Shown in pieces: positions 18,991 through 28,056 of a stretch of 64,000 nucleotides of DNA; position 1 is the first letter of the stretch, and each line of letters starts with the position of its first letter. This DNA comes from Shewanella seohaensis (GTDB lineage Bacteria; Pseudomonadota; Gammaproteobacteria; Enterobacterales; Shewanellaceae). Below the pieces are notes generated by a model, which saw only the letters and a list, made by a program, of their open reading frames with translations, was not told where the DNA came from and did no database searches. The DNA lies in assembly GCF_025449215.1 (NCBI RefSeq), contig NZ_CP104900.1, positions 4,464,001 to 4,528,000 of the forward strand. Direction: 5' to 3'. The position numbers and the translations under genes are program-made.

Positions 18991-19006
18991 ACCTCTTAGG
19001 GGGTAT
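18991..19006. promoter_or_regulatory. NarP/NarL 7-2-7 binding site
   Basis: TACCTCTTAGGGGGTA matches the TACYYMT-N2-AKRRGTA inverted heptamer at 13 of 14 defined positions. It lies 81 bases upstream of the nrfA start and between nrfA and narQP. Confidence 0.7.
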
Positions 19007-19019
19007 CTAGTGCGAAGTT

Positions 19020-19033
19020 TGCGCTAGATCAAA
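19020..19033. promoter_or_regulatory. FNR/EtrA-like site in the nrfA-narQ region
   Basis: TTGCGCTAGATCAA matches TTGAT-N4-ATCAA at 8 of 10 positions. The identical 14 bases occur at 50350-50363 in front of the ttr genes. Confidence 0.55.
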
Positions 19034-19151
19034 ATGTAATAGTGTTGTTGTTCACACTTTTATGTTTTCGTTAATGTAGTACATTATTTTCTAATGTAAA
19101 ACACGACTAAAGTGCCATTAAATCAACGGCCATATATTAGGTAATGGACAT

Positions 19152-20945
19152 ATGAAACGAGGCAGCCTTACCTCAAAAATTTTAGGTTTAATGTTAGTAC
19201 TGATTTTACTTTCTAGCAGCCTAGCCATCTTCGCAATCATCAATTTGTCTTACAGTTTAGGCGATGCAAAGGCCATCAACGCCTCAGGTTCACTGCGGAT
19301 GCAAAGTTACCGGCTGATGTTTTATGCCAATTCCGGCAGTGACGCCGCCCAAGAGAAAATTACCGAGTTTGAAAACACCTTGCATTCCGAGGCATTGCAG
19401 CCCTCCACGGGTTGGCTTAGCCCGAAAAAGATCGCCGAACAGTATCAACTCGTTATCGATAAATGGCTGGTGATGAAGTACTACATTGAGCAGGAAAACT
19501 CCCGCGATTACGCCGCCTCGCTCAAGGACTTTGTCGATACCATTGATTTATTGGTGTTAGAAATGGAGCACCATGCCGCTTTTAAGCTGCGCCTGCTTGC
19601 CGCGAGTCAGATTTTTGGACTCGGGCTGATGCTCGCCATCGCCTTTTTAGCGGTGCGTTTTACCAAGCGAAAAGTCGTGGTGCCCTTGCAGCAGTTAATG
19701 GAATCGGCCAACACCATTTCAAAGGGTAACTTCGAGATAGAAATGCCCGAAACCGAATATATTGAACTCACAGCCCTAACCCATGCGCTACAAAAAACCG
19801 CCCGCGAGCTCGCAACCCTCTATGGCAACCTAGAATCCCAAGTCACCGAAAAGACTCTTGCGCTCACCAGAGCAAACAATGAACTCGCTTTTTTATACGA
19901 TAACCTTTTGACTCTTAATGCGAAAAAACTGGACTACAAGGCGCTCAAGGCCGCGTTGAATCAGTTAAAGGATTATGAGTCTATCGACTATTTAAGGCTG
20001 ATTATTCAGTACCCAGAGCAGGAACTCGAAGTCGTCGAAGCCGATGGTGGCTGGCCGGAAGATGCCCAGCACAGCACCCGTTTCCCACTGCAATTTGAAC
20101 AGGCCGACTTAGGTTACTTAGAACTGATTTCGGCGCAGGATACCAATACGCCGCTATTTAAAAACTTCGCCATCATGCTCACTCGCTCTATCGTTATCCA
20201 TAACGCCACCGAGCAGCGACAACAACTGGCCTTGATGGAGGAGCGCGGCGTGATTGCCAGGGAATTACACGACTCCCTCGGCCAAGTACTGTCATTCCTC
20301 AAAATCCAAATTAGTTTGCTACGCAAAAACTTAGACCATAGTTGCCGCAGCCCCGCGGTAGAGAGTCAACTGACGGAAATCAATGAAGGTGTCAGTACAG
20401 CCTATGTACAGCTCAGGGAGTTATTATCCACTTTCAGATTAACCATTAAGGAACCGAATCTGAAAAACGCGATGGAAGCCATGCTCGAGCAGCTCAGGGC
20501 CAATACCGATATCAAGATCCATCTCGATTACAAACTCGCGCCCCAATGGCTCGAGGCAAAGCAGCATATTCACATTCTACAGATCACCCGTGAGGCCACA
20601 CTCAACGCCATCAAGCATGCCAATGCCAGCCTGATCAATATTCGCTGTTATAAAGATGACAATGGCATGGTCAATATCAGTGTGAGCGATAACGGCATAG
20701 GAATTGGTTATCTTAAGGAGCGAGATCAACACTTTGGCATAGGGATCATGCACGAGCGCGCCAGTAAATTAGCGGGCACTGTTGTATTTAGCAGTAATGA
20801 TACGCACACTAATAGCAAGGGAATTGCAGAACAAGATCAACAAATCCCAGGCACTCCCTCAGAGTCCAATAACGCATCACATTTGTCACAGGGAACCAAA
20901 GTTACTTTAGTTTTCCCTTCCCAACAGGAGCCTACACATGGGTAA
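19152..20945 (+). CDS. narQ: Nitrate/nitrite sensor histidine kinase NarQ
   Basis: Membrane sensor of nitrate and nitrite, 597 residues. It has transmembrane helix 1 (about 8-30), a periplasmic sensor whose P-box INASGSLRMQSYRL (about 42-55) binds the ligand, transmembrane helix 2 (about 150-170), a HAMP domain, and a central GAF-like module. The HisKA_3 dimerisation region with phospho-histidine is in IARELHDSLGQ, and the HATPase has NAIKHANA and VSDNGIGIG. A nonconserved insertion near 540-575 precedes the last strand. It overlaps narP by eight bases. In Shewanella NarQP replaces NarXL and controls nrfA and nap. Confidence 0.94.
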   Translation: MKRGSLTSKILGLMLVLILLSSSLAIFAIINLSYSLGDAKAINASGSLRMQSYRLMFYANSGSDAAQEKITEFENTLHSEALQPSTGWLSPKKIAEQYQLVIDKWLVMKYYIEQENSRDYAASLKDFVDTIDLLVLEMEHHAAFKLRLLAASQIFGLGLMLAIAFLAVRFTKRKVVVPLQQLMESANTISKGNFEIEMPETEYIELTALTHALQKTARELATLYGNLESQVTEKTLALTRANNELAFLYDNLLTLNAKKLDYKALKAALNQLKDYESIDYLRLIIQYPEQELEVVEADGGWPEDAQHSTRFPLQFEQADLGYLELISAQDTNTPLFKNFAIMLTRSIVIHNATEQRQQLALMEERGVIARELHDSLGQVLSFLKIQISLLRKNLDHSCRSPAVESQLTEINEGVSTAYVQLRELLSTFRLTIKEPNLKNAMEAMLEQLRANTDIKIHLDYKLAPQWLEAKQHIHILQITREATLNAIKHANASLINIRCYKDDNGMVNISVSDNGIGIGYLKERDQHFGIGIMHERASKLAGTVVFSSNDTHTNSKGIAEQDQQIPGTPSESNNASHLSQGTKVTLVFPSQQEPTHG

Positions 20946-21567
20946 GCCTTATTCTGTCCTAGTGGTCGATGACCATCCTCTCCTTCGCAAAGGGATCTGC
21001 CAACTGATCGCCTCCGATCCGGATTTTAGTCTCTTCGGTGAAGTCGGCGGAGGCTTGGATGCCTTAAGCGCCGTCGCCACCGATGAGCCCGATATTGTAT
21101 TGCTCGATCTGAATATGAAGGGAATGACAGGACTCGATACCCTCAACGCGATGCGACAAGAAGGCGTTACCTCACGGATAGTGATCCTCACCGTGTCGGA
21201 TGCCAAACAAGATGTCATCCGACTACTGCGCGCAGGCGCCGACGGTTACTTGCTGAAAGATACCGAGCCGGATCTACTGCTCGATAAGCTCAAAAATGCC
21301 ATGTTGGGCCACAGAGTGATCAGCGATGAGGTCGAAGAATATCTGTACGAACTTAAAAATGCCGCCGATGAGCAGGAATGGATTTCAAGCCTCACGCCAA
21401 GGGAGCTACAGATCCTGCAACAGCTGGCAGAAGGCTTAAGCAACCGAATGATTTCAGAGCACTTACATATCAGTGAAGGCACGGTAAAAGTACACGTGAA
21501 AAACCTGCTGCGTAAGGCCAATGCCAAGTCGAGAACCGAAATGGCAGTCAGGTATTTGAACAACTAA
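20938..21567 (+). CDS. narP: Nitrate/nitrite response regulator NarP
   Basis: Two-component response regulator of 209 residues. The receiver domain has the acidic pair DD near 11-12, phospho-Asp57 in IVLLDLNMKG, and the lysine in YLLKDTEPDLL. The C-terminal LuxR-type HTH is LTPRELQILQQLAEGLSNRMIS with GTVKVHVKNLLRKANAKSR. NarP-type regulators bind 7-2-7 heptamer repeats, and such a site is seen at 18991-19006. It is co-transcribed with narQ and ends at a terminator shared with yacL. Confidence 0.94.
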   Translation: MGKPYSVLVVDDHPLLRKGICQLIASDPDFSLFGEVGGGLDALSAVATDEPDIVLLDLNMKGMTGLDTLNAMRQEGVTSRIVILTVSDAKQDVIRLLRAGADGYLLKDTEPDLLLDKLKNAMLGHRVISDEVEEYLYELKNAADEQEWISSLTPRELQILQQLAEGLSNRMISEHLHISEGTVKVHVKNLLRKANAKSRTEMAVRYLNN

Positions 21568-21601
21568 TACTTCAAACCTAATGATTTAGCACTAAGCTAA
21601 A

Positions 21602-21636
21602 AAAATAAAGGCAATCAATCGATTGCCTTTATTTTA
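21602..21636. terminator. Bidirectional terminator between narP and yacL
   Basis: Hairpin aaataaaggcaatc / gattgcctttattt between convergent genes. Confidence 0.9.
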
Positions 21637-21655
21637 TGTTTTGATTAAATCGGTA

Positions 21656-22030
21656 TTATCGCCCTTTTTGCACAAACTCATACCAACTTAGCAGGGCTTC
21701 CTCTAAGTCTTCTAAACCGCAATAGGCTTCCGATTCCGCATCGTAGAGGGACATTGCCTCTTCGAGTTCATATTCCTGCTCAAACCCTAAGGCATTGGCA
21801 TAAATGCGTGCCTGCTCTTCATCCAGATCTAGGGTGAGATCGCCACCAATCAGACGCCAAGAATCACGCTTACCCGCTTGAATATCTTTGATAATATCGA
21901 GCACTTGTTGAATTTTGGCTAACTCTGGCCCCAACTCTTCCGAAAACCATTGGCCCAGCACTTCATGGTCCATACTAAAGCTGGCTAAATAAGTGCCCGT
22001 CAAACTGTTACGCCGAAATTCATATTCCAT
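21656..22030 (-). CDS. yacL: YacL-family (UPF0231) protein
   Basis: A small acidic cytoplasmic protein of 124 residues. It matches the YacL/UPF0231 family from its opening MEYEFRRNSLTGTYLASFSM through WRLIGGDLTLDLDEEQ and the acidic tail SLYDAESEAYCGLEDLEE. The function of the family is not established. It is monocistronic, convergent with narP. Confidence 0.9.
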   Translation of the reverse strand: MEYEFRRNSLTGTYLASFSMDHEVLGQWFSEELGPELAKIQQVLDIIKDIQAGKRDSWRLIGGDLTLDLDEEQARIYANALGFEQEYELEEAMSLYDAESEAYCGLEDLEEALLSWYEFVQKGR

Positions 22031-22198
22031 TTTATCTTCTCAATGCATTACAACTAAGGCTAATTTTAATCTATTTCATCGTAAGTTGCTTGGCCAGCAA
22101 TTTAGCCCCGCTAACCGTCGCTATTGTCAGCACAAACGTCGCCTAGACTTCATTTTCACAACGAAATCAGTTAGCTTGAGTCCATGATTTAGCAAGAG

Positions 22199-23176
22199 AT
22201 GGAATGCGATATGCACGATGGATTTATCTACAGTTTAGTGCTTAGCGGCGCGAAGGCGGGTTCAAGCTTAAGCCCAGAAGAGCTTGAAAACTGGGATCCC
22301 AATGATGGGCTGATCTGGATACACCTACGTTATCGCCACAAAAAAGCCCGTCACTGGGTGTTAAATAGCGGCCTGAATAAAGTTGAAAGCGACGCCCTGC
22401 TCGCTCAGGATACTCGCCCGCGGGCCGTACTGGCTGGCGAAGGCGTCTTGCTAGCCCTGCGCGGAGTAAACTTAAATCCTAATTCGGCCCCAGAAGACAT
22501 GGTCGCGGTACGTATTTATGCCGATAAACAGCGGATTATCTCTACCTGCGATCGCGAGCTGCTCTCAGTCAAAGATGTCGCCGAACTCATCATGGAAGGC
22601 GCAGGTCCCACCACCACAGGGGACTTTATCGTCGCCGTTTGTGAAAGACTCACTACCCGTAAAGTGGATTTTATCGACACACTCGAAGAGCAACTGTCGG
22701 AGTTAGAAGAACAAGTTGTCTCTGGCAATGTGAAAGATTTACGCACTGATATCGCCGAGCTACGTAGGCAAACTGTGGCGCTGCGCCGCTACTTAGGCCC
22801 GCAGAAAGAAGCCTATACCAAGATGCTCGCAGAACAATTTGTGCTGTTTAACGAGCCCGAAAGACTCAAGATGCGTGAAACCACGGATAAGCTGATCCGC
22901 ACCATTGAAGACTTAGACGCCCTGCGTGACCGAGCCAATGTGACCCAGGAAGAGTTACTCAGCCAGCAATCGGAGCAGCTAAACAAGCGCTTGTATTTCT
23001 TATCCTTAGTCTCGGCAATCTTTTTACCGCTAGGCTTTTTAACCGGATTGCTAGGGGTGAATATTGGTGGCATTCCCGGTGCGGATAACACTTGGGCCTT
23101 TGCGACCTTCTGCGGCATTCTTATCTCTCTGGTCGCCCTGCAAATGGCACTCTTCTATCGCTTTAAGTGGTTGTAG
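22199..23176 (+). CDS. zntB: ZntB-like CorA-family metal transporter
   Basis: A CorA-superfamily inner-membrane transporter of 325 residues, closest in layout to zinc transporter ZntB. It has a long cytoplasmic domain (about 1-260) with DLRTDIAELRRQTVALRRYL and the long pore helix, and two C-terminal transmembrane helices. The loop between them is GLLGVNIGGIPG, with GVN in place of the CorA GMN signature, as seen in ZntB. The start may be ATG 22199 or ATG 22211 (MHDGFIYSL); neither has a strong ribosome binding site at ideal spacing. It is monocistronic. Confidence 0.85.
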   Translation: MECDMHDGFIYSLVLSGAKAGSSLSPEELENWDPNDGLIWIHLRYRHKKARHWVLNSGLNKVESDALLAQDTRPRAVLAGEGVLLALRGVNLNPNSAPEDMVAVRIYADKQRIISTCDRELLSVKDVAELIMEGAGPTTTGDFIVAVCERLTTRKVDFIDTLEEQLSELEEQVVSGNVKDLRTDIAELRRQTVALRRYLGPQKEAYTKMLAEQFVLFNEPERLKMRETTDKLIRTIEDLDALRDRANVTQEELLSQQSEQLNKRLYFLSLVSAIFLPLGFLTGLLGVNIGGIPGADNTWAFATFCGILISLVALQMALFYRFKWL

Positions 23177-23184
23177 ACTGCAAT

Positions 23185-23216
23185 AAAAAACGCCAATCTT
23201 ATGATTGGCGTTTTGT
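23185..23216. terminator. Bidirectional terminator after zntB
   Basis: Hairpin aaaaaacgccaatc / gattggcgtttt between convergent genes. Confidence 0.9.
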
Positions 23217-23230
23217 TTTACCCATTGCCA

Positions 23231-24346
23231 TTACTGCGGCAACTCAAACAGATTTGTCATGACTTTATAAAGCTCAGTGCCTTGATGCACTGACGCCGAG
23301 GCAAAATGGAGTATGGGCACACAATCCTGCTGCAAGCTTAGCGCCGTCAGCTCCTGCTCACTACCATATAAGTCGAGCCGCAGCAGATTGACTAAGGTCT
23401 CACCCGCCGCCAGCGGCTCTCCCACGGGCGCCACATATTCCACCAATCCTGCCATGGGCGCATGGTACTTTTTGTAATCCTTAAGATAACAGCCAAAACG
23501 TGGCATCTTTGCGGGTGCGACTCGCTCGGCGATCACCCCACGATGACTCAAGTAGGCCAAAATCCCCTGAGCATCGACTAAAGCATCCTCAAGGCAAATG
23601 CGTTCTTGGCTCGCAAGTTCCAAGGTAAAGGCCGAAACGGCAATCTTAAGTTCTCGCCCCTGTGCTTTGGCGACTTCACTCAATTGCCACCAAGGGCAAA
23701 ATGCCGCTTCATCCATAGCCCCGCCAAAACTATTGGGGATCACTAAGGTGTAAGGAATCGAGAAAAACTGCGCCGCCGCAATATCATATTCTGGGCAATA
23801 CAAGTGTTTACAGGATTTAGGCCCAGTATGCAGATCGAGTACTATATCCGCCTCGTGGGCCATGGCCTGCAGGTTAACCGCTAATCTGTGGCCCGTGGTC
23901 ACGCCCCACTCGTTGCGCAAACGCTGCTGACACGCTTCGACTAAGGTACTGCGATAAGCTTGGATAAGCGCACTGTCACTAAGCTCGGCATGTTCACGGT
24001 ACCAAGCGGGTAAATCAATCGAGTGATTTAAGTATTCGCGGTTCCAGTTTGCCCCTGTAATAGGGTCAAAACGCCCCAGCGTAAACTCACCACTCTTTTG
24101 ATTTATCCCCAGCGGATTTGCCAAGGGCACTAAGGTAATTTCCCCTAAGATGTCACAGCGCTCAAGCTGCTTCATCAATTGGAAAATCACCGCATTCCCC
24201 TGTACCTCGGCGCCGTGGACATTGGCCTGAATATACACTTTAGGGCCAGAAACATGACCACTTGGCTTGAAGTGGTAAATCGGCAGAGTGAGTGCTTGCC
24301 CTGCGGCAAGCTCCCCAATGGTTAAAGACGACGCAGTCGGTTGCAT
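23231..24346 (-). CDS. Succinylglutamate desuccinylase/aspartoacylase-family protein
   Basis: A zinc-dependent deacylase or carboxypeptidase-like enzyme of the M14/AstE-ASPA family, 371 residues. The zinc site is NVHGAEVQGN (about 43-52, HxxE) plus the downstream histidine in VLDLHTGPKSC (about 171). The fold continues to a C-terminal beta domain (DYKKYHAPMAGLVEYVAPVGEPL), as in the AstE-like family. Its start lies one base after the lysC stop, so the two are probably one transcript behind the lysine riboswitch. That suggests a role in lysine or aspartate-family metabolism, or in removing an N-acyl group, but the substrate is not known. Confidence 0.8.
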   Translation of the reverse strand: MQPTASSLTIGELAAGQALTLPIYHFKPSGHVSGPKVYIQANVHGAEVQGNAVIFQLMKQLERCDILGEITLVPLANPLGINQKSGEFTLGRFDPITGANWNREYLNHSIDLPAWYREHAELSDSALIQAYRSTLVEACQQRLRNEWGVTTGHRLAVNLQAMAHEADIVLDLHTGPKSCKHLYCPEYDIAAAQFFSIPYTLVIPNSFGGAMDEAAFCPWWQLSEVAKAQGRELKIAVSAFTLELASQERICLEDALVDAQGILAYLSHRGVIAERVAPAKMPRFGCYLKDYKKYHAPMAGLVEYVAPVGEPLAAGETLVNLLRLDLYGSEQELTALSLQQDCVPILHFASASVHQGTELYKVMTNLFELPQ

Positions 24347-24347
24347 A

Positions 24348-25703
24348 TTACGCGCCTTCGAACAGGTTTTCGTGCAGTGCTTTAACCACTTGCGCCGCTT
24401 CTGATTCGGCTACCAATACGCACAAGTTATGCGGACTGGCGCCTTGGCAGATCATGCGCACATTGTGGGGTTCAAGTACTTCAAACACCCGGCGGCAGAT
24501 ACCGGCTGTGGTGGCAATGCGATTACCGATAATCGCCACCAGTGCCAAACCATCTTCAACACGTACACGGCAATGCTGTGATAATTCCTGCAGCAACGCC
24601 TCGCTCAACAGCCCTTGGCCGCTTGAATCAGAGCCGGTTTTATCTAGGGTCAGAGAGACGTTAACTTCTGAAGTGGTGATCAAGTCCACACTTATCTTAT
24701 GTCTTGCCAATGTGGCAAAGGTTTCAGCTAAGAAGCCCTGTGCATGCAACATTTGCAAGCTGTGTAAATTGAGTAGCGTTTGGTCGCGGCGCAGCGCAAC
24801 CGCGCGAAACACGGGCGCATCTTCAACCTGATGACGGATCCAAGTGCCGCCCTTTTCAGGCTCCTTACTCGAGCCGACAAACACTTGAATTTGTTGGCGC
24901 ACCGCAGGCAGGATCGTCGCAGGGTGCAGCACTTTAGCACCAAAAGTCGCCATTTCGGCGGCTTCGTTAAAACTGATTTCGGCAATAGGATGGGCGTTTG
25001 GCGCAAGGCGCGGATCGGTCGTGTAAATCCCGGCCACATCGGTCCAAATCTCAACCGCAGAGGCTTTTAAGGCTTCGGCTAACAATGCCGCAGAATAGTC
25101 GCTACCGCCACGGCCAAGCGTGGTGGTTTGTCCGGCCTCATCTGAACCAATAAAGCCTTGAGTCACAATCACTTGCTCAGATAACAACGGCAGTAAATGC
25201 TCAGACGAAAGAAGCGCAATTTGCTCAACCTGTGGCTCAGCACGGCCAAAATGACTGTCGGTGCGCAGCACTCGGCGCACATCGAAGGCACTCGAGTTGG
25301 CGCCTTTTTCGCGCAATACCGCCGCAAATAATGCCGACGAACACTGCTCTCCAAGGGACAATAACTCATCCATGGTGGCCTTGCTGCGTTGGGATGCTAG
25401 CGCTTCGCTCAATACCGCCATACGACTTAACAGTTTATCCAATGCCGCAGCTACATCGTTGGGGCGACCCAGTTTATCTAAGATAGCGTATTGAATTTGC
25501 GCGATTTGCTTTAAGCGCTGTAAACGACCATCGTCGTTCATCGACTCTTGGGTAAGTTCAACCAAGAGGTTAGTCACGCCACTGGAGGCGCTAACCACCA
25601 CTAAACGGCAATCGGGATTGCCCAGTACGATATCGGCGCAGCGATTCATTGCACCGTAATCGGCGACTGAGGTACCACCAAATTTTGCGACAACAAGAGA
25701 CAT
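24348..25703 (-). CDS. lysC: Lysine-sensitive aspartokinase LysC
   Basis: Phosphorylates aspartate to start synthesis of lysine and the other aspartate-family amino acids. I start at ATG 25703 (MSLVVAKFGGTSVADY), where GGAGG lies just upstream; a longer in-frame ORF from 25739 lacks such a site. The 451 residues carry the kinase domain (VAKFGGTSV; TLGRGGSDYSAALLAEAL; EIWTDVAGIYTTDPR). Two C-terminal ACT domains (about 305-450) are monofunctional and AKIII-like. Control by the lysine riboswitch in the 5' leader fits a lysine-feedback enzyme. Confidence 0.94.
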   Translation of the reverse strand: MSLVVAKFGGTSVADYGAMNRCADIVLGNPDCRLVVVSASSGVTNLLVELTQESMNDDGRLQRLKQIAQIQYAILDKLGRPNDVAAALDKLLSRMAVLSEALASQRSKATMDELLSLGEQCSSALFAAVLREKGANSSAFDVRRVLRTDSHFGRAEPQVEQIALLSSEHLLPLLSEQVIVTQGFIGSDEAGQTTTLGRGGSDYSAALLAEALKASAVEIWTDVAGIYTTDPRLAPNAHPIAEISFNEAAEMATFGAKVLHPATILPAVRQQIQVFVGSSKEPEKGGTWIRHQVEDAPVFRAVALRRDQTLLNLHSLQMLHAQGFLAETFATLARHKISVDLITTSEVNVSLTLDKTGSDSSGQGLLSEALLQELSQHCRVRVEDGLALVAIIGNRIATTAGICRRVFEVLEPHNVRMICQGASPHNLCVLVAESEAAQVVKALHENLFEGA

Positions 25704-25814
25704 TATCGTACCTCCGCAGAAGCAGAAGACACGGCACAAACTAGGATAAGATCTTGATTAACTAACATGATTACGCTCCGAACCAACTTCGTTCGAAGAG
25801 CCTGGTGCTCAATG

Positions 25815-26045
25815 ATACGCACCCCAATAGAAGGGAAACAGCAATCGTCACCAGAAGCTCTCCACCAATTACAGGTGACAATCGTTAGGATTCAGCCTAA
25901 GCGACCGACATAAACATGCAGCAACCACATCTATGCCTCGGCGTTAATCTCCCTCATCAATCATCGCTGGAGTTTGTGCTCCTCTGACTGACTACCTAGT
26001 TAACGCTCCTCTTCTGTTCCTTTCCGCCGGAAAGGGACGAAAAAA
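25815..26045 (-). ncRNA. Lysine riboswitch (L box) upstream of lysC
   Basis: Read on the minus strand, the leader contains the L-box landmarks in order: agaggagcg with agtcagtcag, gatgaggga, aacgccgagg, tcggtcgcttaggctgaa, then a tgtaattggtggagagcttctggtgac-like stretch (each read across the family consensus). An expression platform with an alternative hairpin (about 25760-25840, ggtgcg...gcacc) precedes the lysC ribosome binding site. This places lysC and the downstream hydrolase under lysine control. Confidence 0.88.
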
Positions 26046-26262
26046 GTAGCAATAAACCCCTAATGAAGTCAATGCTAATTTCACATCGCATAAACAAATT
26101 CAATAAACGCTTTTAAAAACAATGAGCAATTTAGCGGTAAAGCCAAAGCAAAAATGGCGGCGAGGTATCATGCAGGCATTAACAGGATTAAAAAATAACT
26201 GACCTAGCCTTGCCCTTTACAGGCAAAGCCGGATAAGAAAAATAGTAATAAACTCGCGCGGC
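26046..26262. other. Intergenic upstream of the lysC riboswitch
   Basis: About 200 bases that should hold the lysC promoter on the minus strand. The hairpin tttccgccggaaa near 26020-26035 and the following T run (minus strand) are part of the leader. No gene is seen. Confidence 0.4.
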
Positions 26263-26697
26263 TTAGGTCGCTAGATCCGGCAGTTCGTAAACCAAACGCA
26301 CGTGATCATTAAACAGGCCTAAACACACTTCATCATGCCCGGTGATGGTGCAAGGCACTAAACTCACCTCGCCCTTTTCCACCATGTAGATGGCATATTG
26401 ATTAAACTTTTTCCCCAACTGCAGCGCCATGCTTCTGTCGACAAACACCGCCCAGCTCTTTTCCATATGGGATAAATCTGGCGATGCGCCCACCATTGCA
26501 CGATAGGGGCTGCCGATTAATTCAATATCACGGAGAAGTTGGCGGTCGAGTAAACGGTTTTGGCTGGGACTGAGGAGGGTTGAAGCGGGATTATGGGCGG
26601 TAATTACAGCAAAGGAAAAATCACAGGATAATGCTTGAGTAAGCAAAAACAACGGCTTCTGGTAATGCTGCCACAAATCTTGAGTCATGTTGTCCAT
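26263..26697 (-). CDS. DUF3293 protein
   Basis: A cytoplasmic protein of 144 residues with the DUF3293 pattern: FAVITAHNPAS (about 29-39), NRLLDRQLLRDIE, a central GASPDLSHMEKSWAVF, then ALQLGKKFNQYAIYMVEKGEVSLV. The function is unknown. A good CRP-type site lies at 26762-26777, 65-80 bases upstream of the start, so catabolite control is possible. Confidence 0.8.
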   Translation of the reverse strand: MDNMTQDLWQHYQKPLFLLTQALSCDFSFAVITAHNPASTLLSPSQNRLLDRQLLRDIELIGSPYRAMVGASPDLSHMEKSWAVFVDRSMALQLGKKFNQYAIYMVEKGEVSLVPCTITGHDEVCLGLFNDHVRLVYELPDLAT

Positions 26698-27284
26698 TGG
26701 TAGTCTAGTCGAAAAATGAACCCGAGTTAGTGTAGCAGAGCGCCTCCAAAATCCAAAGAGGCGTGAACTAGGTCACAAGAATTAAAAATACATTAGTTAT
26801 ACTAATCAATGACTAAAGTAAATATCATGGTAAATCAGGGCCTCATCCAGAAATTTGTTAACATTTCATTTGTTAACAAATGCCTAAAACGAGTACAATG
26901 ACGCCATTGGCTAGCTGAGCAGATAACATTAAGTTTGCTTAATCTTGACAAGGGTTTGTTAGATTCCTCTGTGAAATCACCCAAGGCTAGCCAGACATCT
27001 TTTAAAATGTGTTCTACATTTGAGTTATCATTTAAACATTTTAAAAAAAAACAATAGTTAAGGAACTATTTATAACTATTGCTTATCGAAGTTGATACTG
27101 GTTACGTTTTATCGTATTACACTTTAAACGTGCACTTTATATACATCCTGATGTGTCGCCGTAAAGATCTTTCCTTTGAAGCACAGAGCAGTTAGAGGAA
27201 GTATCAACATTTTATGAATATAAGGATCCGATGTAAGCGGTCCTTATGGTTAGAATAAAATTGGTTAAAATTTAGGTAATTAAT
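26698..27284. other. Long arcA upstream region
   Basis: This stretch of 587 bases has no ORF. It contains the CRP-like site (26762-26777), two GTTAAC repeats (26857-26862, 26872-26877), inverted arms ggctagc (about 26909-26915 and 26985-26991), the hairpin caatagtt / aactattg (about 27051-27084), and aaggatccg / cggtcctta (27220-27248) just before arcA. A long structured leader or a small RNA is possible but not shown. Confidence 0.5.
26762..26777. promoter_or_regulatory. CRP-like binding site
   Basis: CGTGAACTAGGTCACA matches TGTGA-N6-TCACA at 9 of 10 positions. It lies upstream of the DUF3293 gene and about 510 bases before arcA. Confidence 0.55.
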
Positions 27285-28001
27285 ATGCAAAACCCGCACA
27301 TTCTGATCGTTGAAGATGAAGCCGTTACCCGGAACACGCTAAGAAGTATTTTCGAGGCTGAAGGATATGTGGTAACTGAAGCCAATGATGGCGCAGAGAT
27401 GCATAAAGCCATGCAGGAAAACAAGATCAACCTTGTCGTGATGGATATCAACCTTCCAGGTAAGAATGGTCTGTTGTTGGCACGTGAATTACGTGAAATC
27501 AATAACATCGGTCTAATCTTCCTGACCGGTCGTGACAACGAAGTCGACAAAATCCTTGGACTTGAAATTGGCGCGGACGATTATATTACCAAGCCGTTCA
27601 ACCCACGTGAATTGACGATTCGTGCTCGCAACCTTCTGACTCGTGTGAATAGCGCTGGTAACGAAGTCGAAGAAAAGAGCTCTGTCGAATACTACCGTTT
27701 TAACGGTTGGAGCCTAGAGATCAACAGCCGTTCACTGGTAAGCCCACAGGGTGAGTCATACAAGCTGCCGCGTAGTGAATTCCGCGCCATGCTGCACTTC
27801 GTTGAGAACCCAGGTAAGATCCTAACCCGTGCTGACCTGCTGATGAAGATGACTGGCCGTGAGTTAAAGCCACACGACCGTACTGTCGATGTGACTATCC
27901 GTCGTATCCGTAAGCACTTCGAAAGCTTGCCAGATACGCCAGAGATCATCGCTACCATCCACGGTGAAGGCTATCGTTTCTGCGGTAACTTAGAAGACTA
28001 A
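27285..28001 (+). CDS. arcA: Aerobic respiration response regulator ArcA
   Basis: OmpR-family response regulator that reshapes respiratory and central metabolism by redox state, 238 residues. The receiver domain has the acidic pair ED near 10-11, phospho-Asp54 in [10 protein letters not shown], and K104-region DYITKPFNP. The C-terminal winged helix has [17 protein letters not shown] and [12 protein letters not shown]. In Shewanella the cognate sensor ArcS and HptA are encoded elsewhere; none is beside it. A long leader precedes it and a perfect terminator follows. Confidence 0.96.
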   Translation: MQNPHILIVEDEAVTRNTLRSIFEAEGYVVTEANDGAEMHKAMQENKINLVVMDINLPGKNGLLLARELREINNIGLIFLTGRDNEVDKILGLEIGADDYITKPFNPRELTIRARNLLTRVNSAGNEVEEKSSVEYYRFNGWSLEINSRSLVSPQGESYKLPRSEFRAMLHFVENPGKILTRADLLMKMTGRELKPHDRTVDVTIRRIRKHFESLPDTPEIIATIHGEGYRFCGNLED

Positions 28002-28024
28002 TCTTCTCAGTCCGTTTGAATAAT

Positions 28025-28056
28025 AAAAAACCAGATCCTCGGATCTGGTTTTTTTA
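28025..28056 (+). terminator. arcA terminator
   Basis: Hairpin aaaaaaccagatcc / ggatctggttttttt directly after arcA. Confidence 0.92.

Noticed and set aside
26854..26880. Possible ArcA box (two GTTAAC copies)
   Set aside because: The copies are 15 bases apart, not the 11-base spacing expected of ArcA direct repeats.
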